Shown here in pieces: positions 1 through 5,125 of a stretch of 5,126 nucleotides of DNA. How positions within the stretch are numbered: the stretch's first letter is position 1; every line of letters starts with the position of its first letter. A model generated the notes under the pieces. That model saw nothing but the letters and a program-made list of their open reading frames with translations. It did no database searches and was not told where the DNA came from. This stretch comes from Bacillota bacterium (GTDB taxonomy: Bacteria > Bacillota > UBA5301 > JASBVW01), in NCBI GenBank assembly GCA_029961005.1, contig JASBVW010000127.1:1-5126 (forward strand), read 5' to 3'. Position numbers and translations under genes: made by a program.

Positions 1-1
1 G

Positions 2-418
2 TGGACGGTGTATAAGGTGGGGGAGAACAACCAGAGCTTCTACGGCGGGGTGGAGGCCCGGCGCTCGGTGCTGGAGGGGCTCAACTTCTCAGGGCGCGCC
101 AGCGCCTACCGGGCCACCAACGCCGGCCAAGTAACCAGCTCCTACCAGGAGCTGCAGGGGGAGGCGGGCTACGTCTTCTGGCGCTCCCTGCAGCTGCGGG
201 GCTCGGTCAAGCTGCGCCTGGAGCAGGAGCCCACCGACAAGACGAGCCTGGTGTGGGGCACGGGGATAGACTTCTTCCGGGGCTCCACGCGTCTCCGGCT
301 TTCCCTGGAGCACGAGGGCTGGGAGGAGCGGGGCTTCGCCTTCGACAACCCCAACCTGCCCACCCGGGCGTACTACGTGGACGACCGCGTTACGTTCAGC
401 TTCATCCGCACCTTCTAA
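2..418 (+). CDS. 3' end of a beta-strand-rich surface or outer-membrane beta-barrel-like protein (partial)
   Basis: The reading frame is open from base 2, so the gene begins outside the window; a GTG at base 8 is possible as a start but has no upstream context here. The visible 138 residues or so show alternating polar and hydrophobic residues in successive short strands (for example SVKLRLEQE, TRLRLSLEHE, RVTFSFIRTF) joined by turn-like segments rich in Asn, Asp, Gly and Thr. Aromatic residues (Tyr, Phe, Trp) are frequent, and the protein ends in Phe directly after a strand. That C-terminal pattern is typical of outer-membrane beta-barrels recognised by BamA. No catalytic motif or S-layer homology repeat is visible in this part. 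I infer a barrel or a beta-rich S-layer-associated protein. The family is not recognised by name, and a secreted beta-rich protein of another kind is possible. Confidence 0.55.
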   Translation, partial: WTVYKVGENNQSFYGGVEARRSVLEGLNFSGRASAYRATNAGQVTSSYQELQGEAGYVFWRSLQLRGSVKLRLEQEPTDKTSLVWGTGIDFFRGSTRLRLSLEHEGWEERGFAFDNPNLPTRAYYVDDRVTFSFIRTF

Positions 419-446
419 GGCGTGCTCTGATCAGTGAACAGCTCTT

Positions 447-473
447 CCCCGGCTGAAAAGCCGGGGATTTTTT
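447..473 (+). terminator. Rho-independent terminator after the beta-barrel-like gene
   Basis: A perfect 8-bp stem (CCCCGGCT / AGCCGGGG) closes a GAAA tetraloop and is followed by A and six T residues. It begins 28 bases after the stop codon at 418. This is the classic intrinsic terminator form, and it separates the first gene from the sleB-ypeB unit. Confidence 0.93.
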
Positions 474-490
474 CTGCCGCCCGGGGCGGC

Positions 491-520
491 GCATAGCGGC
501 CGGCAGACCTTGAAAATCTA
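491..520 (+). promoter_or_regulatory. Candidate sigma-G-type promoter for sleB-ypeB
   Basis: GCATA (491-495) is followed after 18 bases by AAATCTA (514-520). The known B. subtilis sigma-G consensus is roughly GHATR, 17-18 bases, CATNHTA. The -35 element matches fully; the -10 element differs at its first and third bases. It lies 43 bases before the sleB start, behind the upstream terminator. sleB is forespore-expressed under sigma-G in Bacillus, so the position makes biological sense. The same pattern appears before spoVT and the 104-residue SASP gene in this window. Confidence 0.5.
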
Positions 521-563
521 GCGGTGGAGAAGGAAACCTGCGCTCTTCCGGGAGGGAAAGAGA

Positions 564-1295
564 GTGTACGGGTACACGCCCATTCGCTCAGCACTGCGAC
601 GGCTGGTGACAGCGCTACTCCTGGCGTTTTTGCTTTTAGCGGAGTGGAGCCCGCTGACCTCCGCCCCCGCCTTAGCGGCGCGGCCCACCCTCTACTGGGG
701 GAGCCGGGGCTACCAGGTGCGCGTCCTGCAGTGGCGGCTGCAGCAGTGGGGCTACTACCGGGGCCGCATCGACGGAATCTTCGGCGGCGGCACCGCCCGG
801 GCGGTGCGGACGTTCCAGTGGCGGAACGGTCTGCGCGTGGACGGGGTGGTGGGGCCGCGGACCTGGGCAGCCCTGGGGCTGTGGACGGGGCAGCCGCGCT
901 ACGTGCGGCGCTACCGGGTGGTTTCCCGCGGCATCTCTCGGGGCAACGACGTGGACCTCCTGGCGCGGCTGATCGCCGCCGAGGCCAGGGGTGAGCCCTA
1001 CACGGGCATGGTGGCCGTGGGGGCGGTGATCCTCAACCGGGTGCGCAGCCCGCGCTTCCCCAATACCCTGGCGGGGGTGATCTTCCAGCCGGGGGCCTTT
1101 GAATCCGTCTCCAACGGGCTCATTTGGCGGCGCACCCCCAACTCCTCGGAGTACCAGGCGGCGCGGGCGGCCCTGAACGGGTGGGACCCCACCTTCGGCG
1201 CCCTCTTCTTCTGGAACCCGGCCAAGCCGGTGAGCGGGTGGATCTGGACCCGGCGCATCGTGGTGCGCGTGGGTAAGCACGTCTTTGCCATTTAA
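564..1295 (+). CDS. sleB: Spore cortex-lytic enzyme SleB
   Basis: SleB degrades the muramic-delta-lactam peptidoglycan of the spore cortex during germination, acting as a lytic transglycosylase; it is made in the forespore and exported. The GTG start at 564 has GGAGGG seven bases upstream. Residues 8-38 form a signal peptide: an Arg-rich start, a Leu-rich core and a probable ALA-A cleavage site near residue 38. Residues 44-104 are a peptidoglycan-binding domain, with repeated Q.W/L and DG.FG..T....FQ elements. Residues 129-243 are the SleB (hydrolase_2) catalytic domain; the IAAEARGE segment places the probable catalytic Glu at residue 140, and VGAVILNRV and the FWNPAKP region follow. At 243 residues it is shorter than B. 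subtilis SleB (about 305), mainly through shorter linkers; both domains look complete. ypeB follows after 15 bases, the usual sleB-ypeB order. Confidence 0.96.
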   Translation: MYGYTPIRSALRRLVTALLLAFLLLAEWSPLTSAPALAARPTLYWGSRGYQVRVLQWRLQQWGYYRGRIDGIFGGGTARAVRTFQWRNGLRVDGVVGPRTWAALGLWTGQPRYVRRYRVVSRGISRGNDVDLLARLIAAEARGEPYTGMVAVGAVILNRVRSPRFPNTLAGVIFQPGAFESVSNGLIWRRTPNSSEYQAARAALNGWDPTFGALFFWNPAKPVSGWIWTRRIVVRVGKHVFAI

Positions 1296-1310
1296 GGAGG
1301 AGAGCGGACC

Positions 1311-2672
1311 TTGCGCGAGCAGCGATGGCTTCTTCCCACGACATTGGCCCTCATCCTGGCCCTGGGATTGGGGGTGTGGGGCTATACTCAGTACCAGGCC
1401 CGGCGGAGGCTGGAGTCCTACCTGGCCACCCGTTATCAGCAGGCCTTCTTTGACCTGATCGACCACGTGGAGACGCTGGAGGTAACCTTAGGCAAGGGAT
1501 TGGTGGCCGGCTCGCCCCGCATGAGCGTGGCCTCCCTGGGGGACGTCTGGCGGGCTGCCTACGCTGCCCAGAGTGAGTTGAGCAAGTTGCCCCTGGCCAC
1601 TCCTACCTTAATGCGCACCGCCAAGTTCCTCACCCAGGTGGGCGATTACAGCTTCTCGCTGGCCCGGGAGAGCGCCGCCGGGCGCCCGGTGGGCGAGGAA
1701 GACCGCCGGCGCTTGGAGGTGCTGAGGGATCAGGCGGCCCGGCTGAGTTCGGAATTGCACCAGGTGGCCGCCGCTGCCGGAGACGGGCGCCTGTGGTGGC
1801 CGGAGATCCAGCGGGGCATGAGCCGCCGGATGGGGCGGGACCTGCGCTCTCCGCTGGCCGATACCCTGGCCCGGGTGGACGAGCAGATGGCGGGGTTGCC
1901 GACCCTCATCTACGACGGCCCCTTCTCGGACCAGGTGGAGAACCGCCGCCCTTTGGGCCTGACCGGTCCCCCGGTTACGGCGGAACAGGCGGAGGTCGTA
2001 GCCAGGCGCTTTGTGCCCGAGCAGTACAAGGATTACGTCATCCGCCAGGCCGGCCGCACCCAGGGCCCCCTGGACGCCTATAATCTGACCCTGACGCCGC
2101 GGGGTCGGGGGCCCAGGATCGACTTGGCGGTGAGCGTCAAGGGGGGCCACGTGGTGTGGATGCTCAACAACCGCCTGGTCAAGAGTTCGCGCCTCAGCAC
2201 GGAGGAGGCGGCGCGCCGGGCCAAGGACTTCCTGGAGAGCCGGGGCCTGCGCAACCTGCTCCCCACCTACGCCACCCGGGGCGAAAACCAGGCGGTCATC
2301 CCCTTTGCCGCCACCCAGGGGGAGGTCATCCTCTACCCGGACCAGATTAAGGTCACAGTGGCCCTGGACAACGGCGAGATCCTGGGGTACGACGCCTCCC
2401 CTTACCTGACGGCCCACCACACCCGCCGGCTGCCAGAGCCTCGCATCTCCCTGGAGGATGCCCGGGGGCGGGTCAACCCGGACCTGCAGCTTTTGGGGCC
2501 GGGGCAGTTGGCCCTCATCCCGCGGGAGAACCGGGTGGACGAGGTGCTGACCTATGAGTTCCGCGGAGTGATGGACGGGGAGGAGTACATCGTTTACATC
2601 AACGCCCTGACCGGTGAGGAGGAGCGGATTCTGCGGGTGGTGCGCACCGCAGAGGGGAGGACCACCCTCTGA
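1311..2672 (+). CDS. ypeB: Germination protein YpeB, partner of SleB
   Basis: YpeB is needed for SleB to accumulate in the dormant spore, and the two depend on each other for stability in Bacillus. This 453-residue protein has the usual family length. A short positive N-terminus is followed by one hydrophobic segment (about residues 6-26), an uncleaved membrane anchor or signal. Residues of about 30-215 are mainly helical, and the C-terminal half holds three PepSY-like units starting near residues 222, 293 and 377, each opening with a T/S.E.A or L.DA helix and followed by strands; the last includes EYIVYINALTGEEERI. The start is TTG at 1311, with AAGGAGG at 1294-1300 overlapping the sleB stop codon; no better in-frame start is visible. 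The 15-base gap indicates co-transcription and probably coupled translation with sleB. Confidence 0.95.
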   Translation: MREQRWLLPTTLALILALGLGVWGYTQYQARRRLESYLATRYQQAFFDLIDHVETLEVTLGKGLVAGSPRMSVASLGDVWRAAYAAQSELSKLPLATPTLMRTAKFLTQVGDYSFSLARESAAGRPVGEEDRRRLEVLRDQAARLSSELHQVAAAAGDGRLWWPEIQRGMSRRMGRDLRSPLADTLARVDEQMAGLPTLIYDGPFSDQVENRRPLGLTGPPVTAEQAEVVARRFVPEQYKDYVIRQAGRTQGPLDAYNLTLTPRGRGPRIDLAVSVKGGHVVWMLNNRLVKSSRLSTEEAARRAKDFLESRGLRNLLPTYATRGENQAVIPFAATQGEVILYPDQIKVTVALDNGEILGYDASPYLTAHHTRRLPEPRISLEDARGRVNPDLQLLGPGQLALIPRENRVDEVLTYEFRGVMDGEEYIVYINALTGEEERILRVVRTAEGRTTL

Positions 2673-2701
2673 AAAAAGGGGGCGGCTCCCGGGGAGCCGC
2701 C
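2672..2701 (-). terminator. Terminator hairpin between convergent ypeB and SASP gene
   Basis: A 9-bp perfect stem (2681-2689 with 2693-2701, GGCGGCTCC / GGAGCCGCC) closes a 3-base loop. Read on the minus strand it is followed by CCC and six T residues, so it is a good terminator for the spoVT-SASP unit, 37 bases past the SASP stop. On the plus strand only a weak T-containing stretch follows, so it may also slow transcription from ypeB, whose stop codon it abuts. Confidence 0.85.
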
Positions 2702-2737
2702 TGCTTAGCTCAGACCTCGCCTTTTTGCCCCGTTCAG

Positions 2738-2965
2738 CTACGGGGAGCGCTGAGGGCGCTCCCGGGCCAGGGATTCTTCCGCCGCTGCGATCATCCGGCG
2801 GACCATCTCGCCGCCCACCCGTCCTGCGTCGCGGGTGGTCAGGTCCCCCCAGCCTTTGGCTTCGATCTCTTGGAGCAGGCCGAGGTCTTCGGCTACTTCA
2901 TACTTGAGTTGGTCGAGAACTGGTTCGGCGGCCGGCAAGACTGTACGCCGCTGGCGCCGACCCAT
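2738..2965 (-). CDS. Alpha/beta-type small acid-soluble spore protein (75 aa)
   Basis: Alpha/beta SASPs saturate forespore DNA, shift it toward an A-like form and protect it from UV, heat and oxidation; during germination the protease GPR degrades them. The protein has the two family blocks: KYEVAEDLGL at residues 21-30, which fits the GPR cleavage site with P1 Glu at 23, and a DNA-binding helix block with TTRDAGRVGGEMVRRMIAAAEESL at 43-66. Trp39-Gly40 sits at the usual turn. The N-terminus is unusually basic (MGRRQRR). I choose ATG at 2965 because AAAGGAGG lies seven bases upstream; a GTG one codon earlier is only four bases from it. The gene follows spoVT by 28 bases with no visible promoter between, so the two are probably co-transcribed. 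A minus-strand terminator follows. Confidence 0.94.
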   Translation of the reverse strand: MGRRQRRTVLPAAEPVLDQLKYEVAEDLGLLQEIEAKGWGDLTTRDAGRVGGEMVRRMIAAAEESLARERPQRSP

Positions 2966-2993
2966 CACCTCACCTCCTTTCCCGCGTTCGCAC

Positions 2994-3521
2994 TCACTTC
3001 AATTGTTTGGCCAGGAAATTGGCTGCCGTCTCGCAAAGGGTGCGCTCCAACTGACCCAAGACCGTTTCTTTGCTCAACAGGATGACCGCTCCCACCAGCG
3101 CCCCTCCCTTGAGGATGGGGGTCACCACCTGGGAGGAGGTTTCATAGCCTTCGACGGGAATGTCATTCCGAGCTGACGTCCCCACGTAGGATACTTTCTC
3201 TTCCAACAGCTTGACGGTGGCCGGGGAAAGGCGTTTATTGAGGAAGAGCTTGCGCGGAGCGCCGTTTATGGCTATGATTTCGTCTTCGTCGGCGATGAGG
3301 GCGATGTGCGAAGTGGATTCGTGGAGGGCGTCTACGTACTCCTGGGCGAAGTCCCCCAGGTCGCCCATGGGCGAGTATTTTTTAAAGATGATCTCCCCTT
3401 CGCGGTCGGTAAAGATCTCCAGGGGATCGTTTTCTTTGATGCGCAGCGTCCGGCGGATCTCTTTAGGGATGACCACCCGCCCCAGGTCGTCGATGCGGCG
3501 GACGATACCAGTTGCTTTCAT
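2994..3521 (-). CDS. spoVT: Stage V sporulation protein T, AbrB-family transcription regulator
   Basis: SpoVT is a tetrameric DNA-binding regulator made in the forespore late in sporulation; in Bacillus it activates or represses many sigma-G-dependent genes and affects spore resistance and germination. The protein is 175 residues, against 178 in B. subtilis. Residues 1-52 are the AbrB/MazE swapped-hairpin DNA-binding domain, opening MKATGIVRRIDDLGRVVIPK and followed by EIRRTLRI. Residues of about 56-175 form the GAF-like sensor domain, including IALIADEDEIIAING and the VVTPILKGGALVGAVILLS segment. The frame is open further upstream to 3599, but ATG at 3521 gives the conserved family N-terminus and has AAAGGAG about ten bases upstream. 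It probably forms a two-gene unit with the SASP gene after it. I see no defect in it. Confidence 0.97.
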   Translation of the reverse strand: MKATGIVRRIDDLGRVVIPKEIRRTLRIKENDPLEIFTDREGEIIFKKYSPMGDLGDFAQEYVDALHESTSHIALIADEDEIIAINGAPRKLFLNKRLSPATVKLLEEKVSYVGTSARNDIPVEGYETSSQVVTPILKGGALVGAVILLSKETVLGQLERTLCETAANFLAKQLK

Positions 3522-3544
3522 TCTTCCATCTCTCCTTTGCTCCT

Positions 3545-3574
3545 TAGTGTGGCCAGAAGAGGAGAGGGCTATGC
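3545..3574 (-). promoter_or_regulatory. Candidate sigma-G-type promoter for spoVT
   Basis: On the minus strand GCATA (3574-3570) is followed after 18 bases by CACACTA (3551-3545), six of seven positions of the sigma-G -10 consensus CATNHTA with a full -35 match. The -10 element ends 23 bases before the spoVT ATG, so the leader would be very short and would begin close to the AAAGGAG ribosome site. spoVT is transcribed by sigma-G in B. subtilis, which fits. Confidence 0.6.
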
Positions 3575-3584
3575 CGATTAAGCC

Positions 3585-3613
3585 GCAGGACCCGGGCATC
3601 CCCCGGGTCCTGC
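3585..3613 (-). repeat. Perfect 12-bp inverted repeat between the 104-aa SASP gene and spoVT
   Basis: The arms GCAGGACCCGGG and CCCGGGTCCTGC pair perfectly around a 5-base loop. The hairpin lies 51 bases after the SASP stop codon and 10 bases upstream of the putative spoVT -35 element. It could end SASP transcription, but on the minus strand no T-tract follows (the next bases are GGCTTAATC), so it is not a standard intrinsic terminator. On the plus strand it is followed by TTTATG, but no plus-strand gene ends here. A protein-binding palindrome upstream of spoVT is the alternative. Confidence 0.85.
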
Positions 3614-3664
3614 TTTATGTCACGGCGTCGCTTTGACCTGAGTTAGGTAAGTACAGCCGAGGCC

Positions 3665-3979
3665 TTACTGCGAGGTAATCGTCTGGCCGAACCCCGCCTG
3701 CCCTGCCTGAGGCAGCCCTTGGGCCAACCCCTGGGCGAAGCCGGCCTTTACGCCCGCAGTGGCCTGCTCGATCAGAGCCTGCTCAGCAGCCGCGATCATC
3801 CGGCGCACCATGTTTCCGCCGACCGCACCGCAATCGCGGGAGGTCAGGTTGCCCCAGTAGTCGCCGACGATCTTGGACTGGTCAATCCCCAGTTCATTGG
3901 CCACCTCGTACTTGAACTGGTTGAGAGCCTGGCTTGCCTGGAGCAGAAGGGGCTGATTCCGCTTCTGACCTTGTGCCAT
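3665..3979 (-). CDS. Alpha/beta-type small acid-soluble spore protein with Ala/Gly/Gln-rich tail (104 aa)
   Basis: This is a second DNA-coating spore protein. Residues 19-72 are the family core: FKYEVANELGI (22-32) is the GPR protease site with Glu25, YWGNLTSRD at 41-49 forms the turn, and GAVGGNMVRRMIAAAEQAL (51-69) is the DNA-binding block. Cys50 precedes the GAVGG segment, where most relatives I know have a small or polar residue (often Asn). Residues 73-104 are an extra low-complexity tail with repeated A-Q-G-L and Q-A-G elements; classic alpha/beta SASPs of 60-75 residues end soon after the AAEQ helix. The ATG start at 3979 has AAAGGAGGTG seven bases upstream, a very strong ribosome site that suits a highly expressed protein. 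A candidate sigma-G promoter lies at 4012-4040, so it probably has its own transcript. Confidence 0.95.
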   Translation of the reverse strand: MAQGQKRNQPLLLQASQALNQFKYEVANELGIDQSKIVGDYWGNLTSRDCGAVGGNMVRRMIAAAEQALIEQATAGVKAGFAQGLAQGLPQAGQAGFGQTITSQ

Positions 3980-4011
3980 TCTTCTTCACCTCCTTTAACG
4001 AGGGTCAGTTT

Positions 4012-4040
4012 TAGTGTTGCACCTCTCAAAGGAGGCATAC
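4012..4040 (-). promoter_or_regulatory. Candidate sigma-G-type promoter for the 104-aa SASP gene
   Basis: On the minus strand GTATG (4040-4036) is followed after 17 bases by AACACTA (4018-4012). The -35 fits GHATR; the -10 differs from CATNHTA at its first and third bases, but shares ACACTAA with the candidate before spoVT. The -10 element ends 32 bases before the ATG, leaving room for a normal leader and the strong ribosome site. Confidence 0.55.
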
Positions 4041-4048
4041 TAACACTA
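4012..4048. repeat. Nested inverted repeat over the SASP promoter region
   Basis: Outer arms TAGTGTT (4012-4018) and AACACTA (4042-4048) enclose an inner CCTC/GAGG pair with a 6-base loop. One outer arm coincides with the putative -10 element of the downstream SASP gene and the other lies just upstream of its -35 element. It may be an operator, or a weak RNA hairpin at the end of the ligD/SspF-like transcript. No T-tract follows on the minus strand. Confidence 0.55.
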
Positions 4049-4056
4049 TCTGGCGC

Positions 4057-4251
4057 CTATTCCAGAGGGTTTTTGGCCTTTTTGAGAAGGGCGGCTTCTC
4101 CCCGCCGCACCATCTCGCGCACCACCAGCCCCACCTGTTCGGTGGTCACGCCGCGCCAGCCTTCCCGGCGCACCTGGTCGCCAATCCCGAGGGCAGAGGC
4201 GGCGGAAAGCTTCAGCTCCTCGGAGGCGATTTTACTGCGACGTCGGCTCAT
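4057..4251 (-). CDS. Divergent SspF-like alpha/beta SASP (64 aa)
   Basis: The MSRRR N-terminus, the ALGIGDQVRREGWRGV block (residues 20-35) and the VREMVRRGEAAL helix (44-55) align by eye with the SspF branch of alpha/beta SASPs (MGRRR start, LGFYDTV, GWGEI in B. subtilis), which is also about 60 residues. Two hallmarks have changed. The GPR cleavage segment KYE-V/I-A reads KLSAA at 14-18, so the P1 Glu is Ser16. The GxVGG of the two larger neighbours reads GLVVR (41-45), and the helix after it is shortened. The start is ATG at 4251, because GAGGTG lies six bases upstream and this gives the family N-terminus; a GTG three codons earlier overlaps that site. The first 20 bases overlap the end of ligD in another frame, implying co-transcription and coupled translation. 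The role is inferred: spore DNA binding. Confidence 0.78.
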   Translation of the reverse strand: MSRRRSKIASEELKLSAASALGIGDQVRREGWRGVTTEQVGLVVREMVRRGEAALLKKAKNPLE

Positions 4252-5125
4252 CGGGCTCACCTCGCTCAGTAAGAGTTTGAGCGGCGGGAGGAGGGGCTAT
4301 GCTCGCAAAACCCTCCTGGAGATCCGGCCAGAGGTCAAAGGCGCGGGTCAGTTCCTGCCCACCCTCCAAGAGGGGGCGGAAGAGGTCGCCCACCCGGGCC
4401 AGGCGCTGGGGAACGGTTTTGATGGTCAGGGAGGCAGGGTCGAGCGAGGGCACCTCGTCCCAGGTCAGAGGGGTGGAAACGGGAGCCCCCGGCCGGGGGC
4501 GCACGGCGTACGGGGCGACGATGGTCTTGCCGGGCAGGTTTTGCAGGTGGTCCAGGTAAACCTTGCCCGTGCGGCGGCGCACCATCCGTTCGGTGGTGGC
4601 GATCTCGGGGAGGGCGGCGGCCACCACCTGCCCCAGGTGGCCGACGAAGCGGGAGACCTGTCGGTAGGTGTACAGGCGCTGCAAGGGGATGTAGACGTGC
4701 AGCCCCGTGGCGCCGGAGGTCTTGGGGTATCCCCGCAGCCCCAGTTGGTTTAGGAGGTCTTTGACCGCCAGGGCCACCCGGATGACGTCCCGGTAGGTGG
4801 CCCCCTCCGCCGGGTCCAGGTCCACCACCGCCCAGTCCGGGTAGTGCGGCCGGTCGATGCGGGAATGCCAGGGGTGCAGCTCTACGGCGGCTTGGTTGGC
4901 CAGCCAGACCAGGGTGGGGAGGTCTTCACACAGGGGATAGCGGATGGGGCGCCCGCTTTCCAGGGAGAGGACGGTCCAGGTGCGGATCCAGGGCGGGGCG
5001 TGCTCGGGTAGGTTCTTTTGGTAAAAGGACTCGCCGGCGATTCCGTCCGGGTAGCGCACCACCGTCAGAGGGCGGCGGTCAGACGAAGCCCTTGCCCAAG
5101 GGGCGCCGTGAAAGGGCGCGAACGC
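4232..5125 (-). CDS. ligD: LigD-type NHEJ polymerase domain protein (5' end outside window)
   Basis: This is the archaeo-eukaryotic-primase-type polymerase (PolDom) of bacterial non-homologous end joining, which with Ku and a ligase fills in and prepares broken DNA ends. Counting from the GTG at 5062: VRYPDGI..ESFYQKN..EHAPPW at 2-25; the metal-binding VVDLDPAEG with Asp81 and Asp83; KTSGATGLHVYIPL with His122 (114-127); and VYLDHLQN with Asp171, followed by VAPYAVRPRPGAPVSTPL (182-199). All catalytic motifs appear present. No ligase or nuclease domain follows, so this is a stand-alone polymerase, as in many Firmicutes. The frame stays open to the right edge, and conserved RRPLTV lies upstream of 5062, so that GTG is not the true start. 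However, the 16 residues or so before RRPLT do not resemble the usual LLPHL segment. The stop overlaps the SspF-like gene by 20 bases. Confidence 0.92.
   Translation of the reverse strand, partial: AFAPFHGAPWARASSDRRPLTVVRYPDGIAGESFYQKNLPEHAPPWIRTWTVLSLESGRPIRYPLCEDLPTLVWLANQAAVELHPWHSRIDRPHYPDWAVVDLDPAEGATYRDVIRVALAVKDLLNQLGLRGYPKTSGATGLHVYIPLQRLYTYRQVSRFVGHLGQVVAAALPEIATTERMVRRRTGKVYLDHLQNLPGKTIVAPYAVRPRPGAPVSTPLTWDEVPSLDPASLTIKTVPQRLARVGDLFRPLLEGGQELTRAFDLWPDLQEGFASIAPPPAAQTLTERGEPDEPTSQ
4273..4302 (-). promoter_or_regulatory. Weak candidate internal sigma-G-type promoter for the SspF-like gene
   Basis: Inside the end of ligD, minus-strand GCATA (4302-4298) is followed after 18 bases by CAAACTC (4279-4273), a poor -10 that lacks the final A and the third-position T. 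The flanking GCATAGCCC repeats that before spoVT exactly. The -10 element ends 21 bases before the ATG at 4251. It would allow the SASP-like gene to be expressed without ligD, but coding constraint alone could produce it. Confidence 0.25.

Noticed and set aside
672..1466. Long open frame antisense to sleB and the start of ypeB
   Set aside because: It has a Pro/His/Gly-rich composition with no recognisable motif and mirrors the codon structure of clear genes; a typical by-product of high GC.
1608..2420. Long open frame antisense to ypeB
   Set aside because: No ribosome site or domain is visible, and it lies fully inside a well-supported gene.
3518..3529. Three-residue mini-ORF (ATG GAA GAA TGA) whose stop overlaps the spoVT ATG
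   Set aside because: The overlap looks like translational coupling, but the nearest ribosome site is only about two bases away and so short a frame is expected by chance.
3522..3599. N-terminal extension of spoVT from an upstream ATG at 3599
   Set aside because: The extra 26 residues do not match the family, would read through the candidate promoter and palindrome, and the ATG at 3521 gives the conserved N-terminus.
4036..4042. Perfect sigma-F/sigma-G-like -10 CATACTA on the plus strand
   Set aside because: No matching -35 lies 17-18 bases upstream and no plus-strand gene follows; kept only as a side note to the inverted-repeat finding.
3719..4753. Plus-strand open frame of 344 codons across the SASP genes and ligD
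   Set aside because: It crosses three well-supported minus-strand genes and their intergenic regions, and its translation is low-complexity without family features.
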